64,000 bases of DNA, from NCBI RefSeq assembly GCF_000772105.1, contig NZ_CP009354.1, positions 2,480,001-2,544,000 on the forward strand, given 5' to 3'. A program made the position numbers and the translations under genes. The notes beneath the pieces are model-generated. The model was not told where the DNA came from, made no database searches, and saw only the letters and a program-made list of their open reading frames with translations. The DNA comes from Vibrio tubiashii ATCC 19109 (GTDB taxonomy: Bacteria > Pseudomonadota > Gammaproteobacteria > Enterobacterales > Vibrionaceae). Positions 31,673 through 39,121 of the stretch are shown piece after piece. Positions within the stretch are counted from its first letter, which is position 1. Each line of letters begins with the position of its first letter.

Positions 31673-31790
31673 AACTGGATAACTGGATAACTGGATAACT
31701 GGATAACTGGATAACTGGATAACTGGATAACTGGATAACTGGATAACTGGATAACTGGATAACTGGATAACTGGATAACTGGATAACTGG
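31673..31790 (+). repeat. 8-bp tandem repeat tract (CTGGATAA), about 14.5 copies
   Basis: The same unit and orientation as the tract after cysZ, nearly twice as long, starting two bases after the yitT-like stop. The minus strand is open through the tract and yields a false LSSYPVIQ repeat protein. Confidence 0.97.
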
Positions 31791-31800
31791 AAAGTTTTTG

Positions 31801-31829
31801 AGGGTTGATACATGGTATCAACCCTTTTT
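31801..31829 (+). terminator. Terminator after the yitT-like gene
   Basis: AGGGTTGATAC and GTATCAACCCT form an 11-bp stem with a three-base loop and a T run, between convergent genes. AGTTTTTG before it allows use in both directions. Confidence 0.92.
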
Positions 31830-31882
31830 ATTTAGGAACGCTTCGCTATGGATTCGGGATGCGGGAACGAAAAACTCTCGAA

Positions 31883-31918
31883 GGGCGAAGCCCGTTCCAA
31901 ATTCCCGAAGGCAACGCC
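31883..31918 (+). repeat. GC hairpin modules before the RND gene end
   Basis: GGGC-GAA-GCCC (31883-31893) and GGC-AAC-GCC (31910-31918), each followed by CGTTCC, have the same design as those after cysZ and lnt. They end 14 bp before the RND stop codon. Confidence 0.65.
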
Positions 31919-31931
31919 CGTTCCGGGCCCT

Positions 31932-34900
31932 TTACTCCAACTCCCCGTGCGAGACACGTGCTTTCACATCGTGGCTTAGTTCTTTGTTTAGCTCTGCTTC
32001 CACATGACCCGGCGACTGAGTCGTTGCTGAAATCAAGCGGTACATGGCAGGGATAACGAACAGAGTTACTAAAGTCGCAAAACCCATACCAAAGAAGATC
32101 ACCGTGCCCACAGCCACGCGGCTTTCATAGCCCGCTCCCGTCGACATAATCAGCGGTATAGCACCAGCAAGAGTGGTAAATGCTGTCATCATGATTGGGC
32201 GCAAGCGACGCGCAGACGCATCAACAATAGCTTTCTCAAACTCAATGCCGCGATCGCGAAGTTGGTTAGCAAACTCGACAATCAAGATACCGTTCTTAGT
32301 TACCATACCGATCAACATAATCATACCAATCTGGCTATAGATGTTGAGGCCTTGTCCCATCACAAACAGCCCAAGGAAGCCACCAAATACCCCCATAGGG
32401 ACGGTAAACATAACAACTAACGGGTTGATAAAGCTTTCAAACTGCGCAGCCAGAACGAGATAAGCCACCAGCAGCGCTAAACCAAACACAACTAAGATAC
32501 TCGACTGGTTCTCTTTATAGTCTTTTGACTCACCAGAGTAGCTCACCGAAATGTCACCCGGTAATAGCTCTATCGCTTGTTGGTCTAAGAAATCAAGCGC
32601 ATCCCCTAAGGTATAACCGTCAGAAAGGTTGGCTGTAATCGTCACTGCCTTCTGCTTGTTGTAGTGCGATAAACGAATCGATGAGGCAACCTCTTCAATC
32701 TTAGTGACCGCATCAAGAGTGACCAATTCACCAGAAGCCGTACGCATATAAATTTGGCTCAGATCCGCGGCATTGTTAAAGCTGTTCTCATCACCACGCA
32801 GGTAAACGTCATACTCTTCACCGCGCTCAACAAAGGTCGTCTCACTCTTACCACCCAACATAATCTCAAGTGTTTCAGAGATCGCTTCCACGCTAATCCC
32901 AAGCTCGGCTGCGCGCTGTTTATCTACTGACACAACCAGCTCTGGCGTTCTTTCTGAGTAGTTAATGTCTGCGCCTTCCATAAATGGCGAATCTTCAGCA
33001 AGTTGCTCTAGTTTTTCCGCCCAAGTTTTAAGTTCAGCATAATCAGAACCACCGAGAACAAACTGAACAGGTTCGCTAGAGCCACCACGGAAACCTGGCA
33101 TAAATGGGAATACTCTAACATCAGCGATACCCGCTAGCGCTTTGCGAACTTCGCCCAAAGCTTGCTGTGCCGTGACATCACGATCATTCCAATCTTCAAG
33201 GATCATGATAACAAAGCCCGTTTGGTCGCCAGCATTACCACCAAATGCTGGCGATTGAATGCTAAAGGATTTGAGGAAACCTTGCCCAAGCAGAGGCATC
33301 AAGCGTTCCTCTATGATATCCATGTTCGCTGCCATACGGTTGTAACTGGTTGCATCAGCACCGCGAGCAAAAGCAAAGATAACGCCGCGGTCCTCTGAAG
33401 GCGCTAATTGAGCAGGAACCTGCTGCATGAGTCCCCAACTACCACCGACACACGCCATGATGACAAGAGGCGCCGCCCATTTCCAACTCAGAGCTCCTTT
33501 CAGAACCTTACGATAGCCTGATTCAAGATGGCTAAACATATTGTCGATAAACAGATTAAAGCGGTTTGGTTTAACATTGGCTTTTAGCAGCTTGCTGCCT
33601 AAAACTGGCGTCAAGGTTAACGCGATCAACGAGGAGAAAATCACCGACATCGCCAACAGTACCGAGAACTCCGTGAACAGTAAGCCGACCATGCCATCCA
33701 TAAAGGAAATGGGCAGGAAAACCATGACTAGCACCAAGGTCGTCGCTACAACTGCGAAACCCACTTCACGTGTCCCTTTATAAGCAGCGAGCAGGGGTTT
33801 CTCACCACGCTCAATATGGTGGAAGATGTTCTCGACGACCACAATCGCATCATCCACAACCAGACCAATCGATAGGATCAAGGCCATTAAAGTGATCAGG
33901 TTGATTGAAAAACCAAAATAGTAAGCGGCGATAAATGATGAGATCAAAGAAACAGGAACGGTTACCGCTGGGATTAACGTCGCTCTTGCTTGGCCGATAA
34001 AGATGTACAGCACCAAGATAACGAGACCACCGGTAATAAACAGCGTGCTGTAGACTTCCGCAATTGAACGCTCGATAAACACCGTTGAATCATAATCGAT
34101 GGCTAAGCGCGTTCCTTCAGGCAAGAACTGTTGAATATTCTCGACTTCTTTGTGCACTCTAGTTGCAACTTCAAGCGGGTTCGCATCCGATTGAGGTACG
34201 ATCCCCATACTTACGTTAACGACACCATCACTTTTAAAGGTCGAGTTTTCGTTCTCTGCGCCAATGAAAACATCCGCCACATCTTTCAGATAGATTGGCG
34301 AGTTATCTGAAGCTCGCTTGACGACCAGATACTCAAAGTCTTCAGCTTGGTTATAGCTGCGAGCAGTACGTACAGACATAACGATTTGATCGTTACGCAC
34401 TTCTCCACCCGGATTTTCAACGTTTTCACTGCGTAAGGCGGTTGTAATATCCGATGCCGTCACACCACGCCCTGCCATTTGGTCAGGTTTAAGCTTGACG
34501 TACATCACTTTGTACAAGCCGCCGGAAACATCAACCGAGCTCACCCCTGAGATAAGGCTAAAGCGGTCAAGTAGCACTCGGTCAACGTAATCGGTTAGCT
34601 GAGTCCGATCCATCTCCGATGAACTTAGGTTTATATAAAGAGAGGCTTCACCGGAGCCATTGTTCTTAAAAACAACTGGGTCATCGGCTTCATCAGGCAA
34701 TGCGCGCTGAGCCCTTGCTACCGCATCTCGAACGTCACTGACACCCGTGTTCAGATCGTAGCCAAGCTCAAATGTGATAGTGATTCTCGAACTACTATTA
34801 CGCGTTGTTGAGGAAATTTCATCGATACCACTGATACCCGAAAGCTGATCTTCAAGTACCGACGTTATTTGGCTTTCAATGATGGTTGCCGAGGCCCCAT

Positions 34901-35054
34901 CGTAACGCGTATTGATCGAGACTACAGGGCTTTCGATATCTGGCATCTCACGTACCGCAAGCTTGCTAAATGAGACAATACCAAACACACACAGTAGAAG
35001 GCTGAGTACAACCGCAGCAACAGGTCTCTTTACTGAAACATCAGATAACAGCAT
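31932..35054 (-). CDS. RND multidrug efflux permease
   Basis: A 1040-residue AcrB/MexB-type proton-driven pump of the inner membrane. It has the N-terminal helix MLLSDVSVKRPVAAVVLSLL, two large periplasmic loops, and the proton-relay Asp pair in GLVVDDAIVVVEN within TM4; twelve membrane helices are expected. Its start overlaps the stop of the adaptor gene by one base (TAATG), so the two are co-translated. It is smaller and closer to the VexH/MdtB-like single pumps than to AcrB by eye; the exact subfamily and substrates cannot be settled here. No outer-membrane factor gene is adjacent; TolC is the likely partner. Confidence 0.94.
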   Translation of the reverse strand: MLLSDVSVKRPVAAVVLSLLLCVFGIVSFSKLAVREMPDIESPVVSINTRYDGASATIIESQITSVLEDQLSGISGIDEISSTTRNSSSRITITFELGYDLNTGVSDVRDAVARAQRALPDEADDPVVFKNNGSGEASLYINLSSSEMDRTQLTDYVDRVLLDRFSLISGVSSVDVSGGLYKVMYVKLKPDQMAGRGVTASDITTALRSENVENPGGEVRNDQIVMSVRTARSYNQAEDFEYLVVKRASDNSPIYLKDVADVFIGAENENSTFKSDGVVNVSMGIVPQSDANPLEVATRVHKEVENIQQFLPEGTRLAIDYDSTVFIERSIAEVYSTLFITGGLVILVLYIFIGQARATLIPAVTVPVSLISSFIAAYYFGFSINLITLMALILSIGLVVDDAIVVVENIFHHIERGEKPLLAAYKGTREVGFAVVATTLVLVMVFLPISFMDGMVGLLFTEFSVLLAMSVIFSSLIALTLTPVLGSKLLKANVKPNRFNLFIDNMFSHLESGYRKVLKGALSWKWAAPLVIMACVGGSWGLMQQVPAQLAPSEDRGVIFAFARGADATSYNRMAANMDIIEERLMPLLGQGFLKSFSIQSPAFGGNAGDQTGFVIMILEDWNDRDVTAQQALGEVRKALAGIADVRVFPFMPGFRGGSSEPVQFVLGGSDYAELKTWAEKLEQLAEDSPFMEGADINYSERTPELVVSVDKQRAAELGISVEAISETLEIMLGGKSETTFVERGEEYDVYLRGDENSFNNAADLSQIYMRTASGELVTLDAVTKIEEVASSIRLSHYNKQKAVTITANLSDGYTLGDALDFLDQQAIELLPGDISVSYSGESKDYKENQSSILVVFGLALLVAYLVLAAQFESFINPLVVMFTVPMGVFGGFLGLFVMGQGLNIYSQIGMIMLIGMVTKNGILIVEFANQLRDRGIEFEKAIVDASARRLRPIMMTAFTTLAGAIPLIMSTGAGYESRVAVGTVIFFGMGFATLVTLFVIPAMYRLISATTQSPGHVEAELNKELSHDVKARVSHGELE

Positions 35055-36154
35055 TAGTTAGACCCTTCTTGGCTCTTTTGCGCGTTTTTAGGGCGGCCAT
35101 CGCTGCCTAACTCAGACACAGCGACACCATCACGCATATTGACGATACCTTGCACAACTATCTTATCGCCGATAGAAAGCCCTTCTTCAATCACCACTTG
35201 GTTATCGACACGCGCACCCAAAATAACTTCTGTGCGTGTCGCCGTACCCTCTTCAGTTACGACATAGACGAAACGCTTGGTTCCCGAATATTCGAGAGCT
35301 TGAACCGGAATGATAGGTGCTTCAATGGCAGGAAAGTCCATTGCAGCCGAAACTAGCATACCCGGCTTTAACTGCTGCTCTGGGTTAGAGAAGTGAATGC
35401 GAACCCGAAGATTCAAGGTTTCTTGGTTAATTCGAGAGTCTATACCGACCACTTCACCACTGAAGGATTGGCCTTGCCACGCTGCCGTCGTTGCGGTGAC
35501 TTGCATACCATTAGAAAGTTGCGACAAATAACGCTCAGGCACCTGCAGATCTAAGCGCATGATCGATAAATCATCTAAGCTCAACAGCTCTGTGCCCGCG
35601 CTCACCATCTTACCGCGGCTAAAATCAATAAAGCCCACCGTTCCTGAAAACGGCGCGCTAATATGTAAATCGTTAAGATCAGCATTAGCAGCATCTAAAC
35701 GCGCTTTGGCGATGTCGACACTTGCCTCTTGCGCATCGATCTCTGTTTGAGTAATCGCATTACGCTTAACCAAACGCTCAAATTCTTTAAGTTTACGTTG
35801 CTCATCTTTGAGATATGCTTTCGCTTCAGCCACTGAAGCCTTAGCTCTGTCATCATCAAGTTGAATCAACAGTTGCCCTTCTCGAACAACTTGATTGGCT
35901 TTAACGGCAATCACGTCAACTTTACCAGCCACTTCAGGAGAAATGATAACGGACTGCTCTGCATCCAATTTACCGACGAGTACAAGAGACTGGGATACTT
36001 GATGGGTTTGTACTTGCTCAGTGACAACAGTTACCTTCGATGGACCTTGTCTCTTGGCATACGATGCAGGAGCAGCAGCCAAAATAGACAGAGACAATAA
36101 ACTCAGAACAATTTTATTTTTCATGGTTAGATTCTGCATAGATAAACTAGACAT
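35054..36154 (-). CDS. RND efflux periplasmic adaptor (MFP) subunit
   Basis: Membrane-fusion protein linking the RND pump to an outer-membrane channel. It has a signal sequence (LSLLSLSILAAAPASYA) without a lipobox cysteine, a biotinyl-lipoyl half (VKANQVVREGQLLIQLDDD), a coiled-coil hairpin (about residues 100-165), the second lipoyl half (LHISAPFSGTVGFIDFS) and a C-terminal beta-barrel. Start is uncertain: 36154 (GGAT upstream) is used here; 36187 and 36124 (MKNKIVLSLL) are alternatives. It is the first gene of the pair. Confidence 0.9.
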   Translation of the reverse strand: MSSLSMQNLTMKNKIVLSLLSLSILAAAPASYAKRQGPSKVTVVTEQVQTHQVSQSLVLVGKLDAEQSVIISPEVAGKVDVIAVKANQVVREGQLLIQLDDDRAKASVAEAKAYLKDEQRKLKEFERLVKRNAITQTEIDAQEASVDIAKARLDAANADLNDLHISAPFSGTVGFIDFSRGKMVSAGTELLSLDDLSIMRLDLQVPERYLSQLSNGMQVTATTAAWQGQSFSGEVVGIDSRINQETLNLRVRIHFSNPEQQLKPGMLVSAAMDFPAIEAPIIPVQALEYSGTKRFVYVVTEEGTATRTEVILGARVDNQVVIEEGLSIGDKIVVQGIVNMRDGVAVSELGSDGRPKNAQKSQEGSN

Positions 36155-36307
36155 ATTGTATCCGGTAATTCGCATTCTGAACGTCAACTAATGTAAAGAG
36201 CGAGAAATATTATGTAAGTAAAGCCGTTGATTGTTTGAGCTTTATGGTTAATTCCTGCCATCTTTGCCCAAAAAGGCATCATTCAATTCAAAATTATAAG
36301 AAAACGC

Positions 36308-36335
36308 TTTACAGCTTTTACGAGTTTGCTATGAT
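36308..36335 (+). promoter_or_regulatory. tRNA-Tyr operon promoter
   Basis: TTTACA and TATGAT with 16-bp spacing, followed by a GC-rich discriminator GCGCTCCGC, as in promoters under stringent control. It lies about 75 bp before the first tRNA. Confidence 0.8.
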
Positions 36336-36352
36336 GCGCTCCGCACTTGAGA

Positions 36353-36371
36353 GATGTGTTGGGAAAACATC
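36353..36371 (+). ncRNA. Leader copy of a 19-nt hairpin repeated before each tRNA-Tyr
   Basis: GATGT and ACATC pair around GTTGGGAAA. Related hairpins occur at 36561-36579 (AATGT/ACATT), 36748-36766 (AGTGT/ACACT) and 36935-36953 (AGTGT/ACGCT). The loop side is constant while stem pairs change together. They end 19-20 nt before tRNAs 2-4 and 40 nt before tRNA 1. A role in precursor processing is inferred. Confidence 0.65.
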
Positions 36372-36411
36372 ACTTAAGCCTATTCCTTGATTGAGAATAG
36401 GAAAACACCCT

Positions 36412-36496
36412 GGAGGGGTTCCCGAGTGGCCAAAGGGATCAGACTGTAAATCTGCTGGCACTGCCTTCGATGGTTCGAATCCGTCCCCCTCCACCA
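36412..36496 (+). tRNA. tyrT: tRNA-Tyr (GTA), copy 1
   Basis: 85-nt type II tRNA with acceptor stem GGAGGGG/CCCCTCC, discriminator A and encoded CCA. The anticodon is GTA in ACTGTAAAT, there is a long variable arm, and the T loop is TTCGAAT. Identical to the three copies that follow. Confidence 0.97.
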
Positions 36497-36598
36497 TATT
36501 TCTTCTTATGACTGCTCTGAGTGGATAACCCATTCAATAAGTTGTGAGAAACACTTGAATAATGTGTTGGGAAAACATTACCAAGTATAAAATACCCT

Positions 36599-36683
36599 GG
36601 AGGGGTTCCCGAGTGGCCAAAGGGATCAGACTGTAAATCTGCTGGCACTGCCTTCGATGGTTCGAATCCGTCCCCCTCCACCA
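36599..36683 (+). tRNA. tRNA-Tyr (GTA), copy 2
   Basis: Identical in all 85 nt to copy 1, including encoded CCA; separated from it by a 102-nt spacer. Confidence 0.97.
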
Positions 36684-36785
36684 TATTTTCTTATAATAGT
36701 CTGCTCGGTGGATAAACCGTTAGATATGTTGTGAGAAACACTTGAATAGTGTGTTGGGAAAACACTACCAAGTATAAAATACCCT

Positions 36786-36870
36786 GGAGGGGTTCCCGAG
36801 TGGCCAAAGGGATCAGACTGTAAATCTGCTGGCACTGCCTTCGATGGTTCGAATCCGTCCCCCTCCACCA
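36786..36870 (+). tRNA. tRNA-Tyr (GTA), copy 3
   Basis: Identical to copies 1 and 2. The spacer before it (36684-36785) differs in its first 45 nt from the other two spacers. Confidence 0.97.
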
Positions 36871-36973
36871 TATTTCTTCTTATGACTGCTCTGAGTGGAT
36901 AACCCATTCAATAAGTTGTGAGAAACACTTGAATAGTGTGTTGGGAAAACGCTACCAAGTATAAAAATACCCT

Positions 36974-37058
36974 GGAGGGGTTCCCGAGTGGCCAAAGGGA
37001 TCAGACTGTAAATCTGCTGGCACTGCCTTCGATGGTTCGAATCCGTCCCCCTCCACCA
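36974..37058 (+). tRNA. tRNA-Tyr (GTA), copy 4
   Basis: Identical to the other copies; the last gene of the array, followed by a strong terminator. Confidence 0.97.
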
Positions 37059-37065
37059 TACACAG

Positions 37066-37092
37066 AAAACCAGCTCATTGAGCTGGTTTTTT
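37066..37092 (+). terminator. Terminator of the tRNA-Tyr operon
   Basis: AAAACCAGCTC and GAGCTGGTTTT with an ATT loop and trailing Ts, eight bases after the last CCA. Confidence 0.95.
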
Positions 37093-37119
37093 GTACCTAT
37101 CGAAAATCTAAGCACACTT

Positions 37120-37147
37120 CTATTCTCTATTCTCTATTCTCTATTCT
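37120..37147 (+). repeat. 7-bp tandem repeat (CTATTCT), 4 copies
   Basis: Four perfect copies of CTATTCT between the tRNA terminator and the treC terminator. A short microsatellite-like tract, non-coding. Confidence 0.93.
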
Positions 37148-37154
37148 CGCAAGC

Positions 37155-37180
37155 ATAAAAAAGCCCCGCAAAGCAGGGCT
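37155..37180 (-). terminator. Terminator after treC
   Basis: AGCCCCGC and GCAGGGCT pair with one mismatch around AAA; the plus-strand A run (37157-37162) is a T run for the minus strand. Confidence 0.75.
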
Positions 37181-37192
37181 AAACTAACAACG

Positions 37193-37355
37193 ATACCAAT
37201 CGGGATGAATAGGTGTTCAAATAATTGCGCAGGAAAAATCGCTTAGAGCAAGGCATAGATTACAGCTAGCTAGTTGCTCTACCTACAAAATCTATAACGA
37301 CGCTATAAGCGATTTTAACCAGCAAGAATGAACACATATTTATTCTGGTTGGTAT
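37193..37355. mobile_element. 163-bp MITE-like foldback element
   Basis: The ends are 27-28-bp inverted repeats: ATACCAATCGGGATGAATAG at the left, the complement of CTGGTTGGTAT at the right, both continuing to GTGTTCA. About 22 of 28 positions match. Inside are a perfect AAAATCGCTTA/TAAGCGATTTT pair and an AGAGCAA/TTGCTCT pair, so the whole can fold. There is no coding frame and no clear target duplication. It resembles miniature elements common between Vibrio genes. Confidence 0.6.
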
Positions 37356-37364
37356 TAGGGGGGG

Positions 37365-39047
37365 TTAGTTTTCTAAAAGAATAATGCGTGTTTCATAAGG
37401 GCGAAGCACTTGATGCTGAGATACCTTGTCACCAGAAAGCTCATAGTTACCCAAAACGTACTGTGCTTTATCGCAATCAAACTCTTCAGGTAAGACGCAC
37501 TCTGTTTCGGCTGCGTAATAGTTATTCAAACAAATTAGAGTCTGACTTTGTGACTGACGCTGATAACCGAACACCGCCTTATGCTCAGGATAGAGATCGA
37601 CATAGCTACCTGTAGTGATCACTTCAATCTCTTTACGTAGCTGAATCAACTGCTGATAAAAATAGAATACTGAGTTTTTATCAGCTACCGCTTTATCTGC
37701 GTTAATTTCCGCATAGTTACTTGCCACTTCAAGCCAAGGTTGCGCTTTTGAGAAGCCAGCATACTGCTCCCCATTCCACTGCATCGGCGTACGAGAGTTA
37801 TCGCGAGATTTTTGTGCCAGAATCGCCATCATTTCTTGATGTTCAACACCTTGCTCATTCACCATGATGTCATACATATTGGTGCTTTCTACATCACGAT
37901 ATTGATCGATGGAGGTATAACCTGGGTTGGTCATACCGATCTCTTCACCTTGGTAGATGTATGGCGTCCCTTGCATCATATGCACAGAAGCTGCAAGCAT
38001 TTTGGCGGATTCTAAACGATAGTGTTTGTCGTCACCCAATCGACTTACCACTCGTGGCTGGTCATGGTTACACCAGAATAGCGCGCCCCACCCTTTGCCA
38101 TTTAGACCTGTCTGCCAATGATTAAAGATCTGCTTCAACTGAGAGAAATCGAATGGCGCTTTGGTCCATTTTTCACCATTTGGATAATCGACCTTTAAGT
38201 GGTGGAAATTAAACACCATCGACAGCTCTTTATTATCAAGCGATGAATATTGCTGACAATGATCTAGGGTCGTTGAAGACATTTCACCCACCGTCACACT
38301 GCCGTACTTCTGGAATACCGCTTCGCTGATCTCTTGCAGATATTCGTGTACGCGAGGTCCATCGGTATAAAAGCATCGACCATCGCCAAGGCGATCATTG
38401 GGGAAGTCCTGCTGTTTAGAAATTAGGTTGATTACATCCAGACGGAAGCCATCTACACCTTTTTCAGCCCAGAAGCTGATCACTTCTTTGACTTCGCCGC
38501 GAACTTTCGGGTTTTCCCAGTTTAGGTCGGCCTGCTCTTTGGCGAAGAGATGCAAAAAGTACTGACCCGTTTTTTCATCAAGCTCCCAAGCACTGCCACC
38601 AAATTTTGATTGCCAGTTGTTAGGGATTCCGCCATCAACCGGATCTTTCCAAATGTAGTAATCACGATAAGGACTGTTTTTATCACCGAGCGCAGACTGG
38701 AACCACTCATGCTCAGTCGAAGTGTGGTTGACTACGATATCCATAATAATGCGAATACCACGCTGATGAGCTTCAGCGAGAAGCTGGTCAAAATCATCCA
38801 TGGTGCCAAAATCTGGATTGATTGCGTAGTAGTCCGAAATATCGTAACCATTATCAATCATTGGAGACTGATAAACAGGTGTTAGCCAAATCGCATCAAC
38901 ACCCAATAGTTTCAAGTAATCAAGCTTAGAAATAATGCCTTGAATATCCCCTGTTCCTTTACTGCCACTGTCGCAAAAGCTCTTAGGGTAAATCTGATAG
39001 ATCGAGGCGGTTTTCCACCAATTTGCATCATTAGCGATAGTTGTCAT
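37365..39047 (-). CDS. treC: Trehalose-6-phosphate hydrolase
   Basis: TreC splits trehalose-6-phosphate, delivered by TreB, into glucose and glucose-6-phosphate. The 560-residue GH13 enzyme starts at MTTIANDANWW (39047; a GTG 12 bases upstream is less likely). It has VVNHTS, the nucleophile Asp in GFRLDVIN, the acid/base Glu in VGEMSS, and the third acid in CNHDQPR. The relatives are oligo-1,6-glucosidases; the treB and treR neighbours decide the assignment. Confidence 0.95.
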   Translation of the reverse strand: MTTIANDANWWKTASIYQIYPKSFCDSGSKGTGDIQGIISKLDYLKLLGVDAIWLTPVYQSPMIDNGYDISDYYAINPDFGTMDDFDQLLAEAHQRGIRIIMDIVVNHTSTEHEWFQSALGDKNSPYRDYYIWKDPVDGGIPNNWQSKFGGSAWELDEKTGQYFLHLFAKEQADLNWENPKVRGEVKEVISFWAEKGVDGFRLDVINLISKQQDFPNDRLGDGRCFYTDGPRVHEYLQEISEAVFQKYGSVTVGEMSSTTLDHCQQYSSLDNKELSMVFNFHHLKVDYPNGEKWTKAPFDFSQLKQIFNHWQTGLNGKGWGALFWCNHDQPRVVSRLGDDKHYRLESAKMLAASVHMMQGTPYIYQGEEIGMTNPGYTSIDQYRDVESTNMYDIMVNEQGVEHQEMMAILAQKSRDNSRTPMQWNGEQYAGFSKAQPWLEVASNYAEINADKAVADKNSVFYFYQQLIQLRKEIEVITTGSYVDLYPEHKAVFGYQRQSQSQTLICLNNYYAAETECVLPEEFDCDKAQYVLGNYELSGDKVSQHQVLRPYETRIILLEN

Positions 39048-39121
39048 TGCTAAACTCACTTACCAAAAAATAATAAACTTTGAAAAAGGAGCGACGGAAT
39101 GCCGCTCCAAAAAATGATGGG

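Larger units (their letters stand above)
36412..37058 (+). repeat. Tandem array of four 187-bp tRNA-Tyr units
   Basis: Units of 187, 187 and 188 bp plus a final tRNA. Spacers 1 and 3 are nearly identical (three small differences) while spacer 2 is distinct in its first part. This ABA pattern suggests duplication of a two-gene block by unequal exchange. It is a tRNA operon, not a CRISPR array. Confidence 0.92.

Noticed and set aside
31618..31821. Minus-strand frames encoding LSSYPVIQ repeats
   Set aside because: They are only the stop-free reverse reading of the CTGGATAA tract; no ribosome site and no independent sequence.
36412..37058. CRISPR-like regular repeats
   Set aside because: The repeated units fold as complete tRNA-Tyr genes with CCA ends, and the spacers are near-copies of each other; no cas genes are present.
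36318..37115. Four repeated minus-strand frames of the VEGDGFEPSKAVPADLQ type
   Set aside because: They are antisense readings of the identical tRNA-Tyr genes, a well-known annotation artefact.
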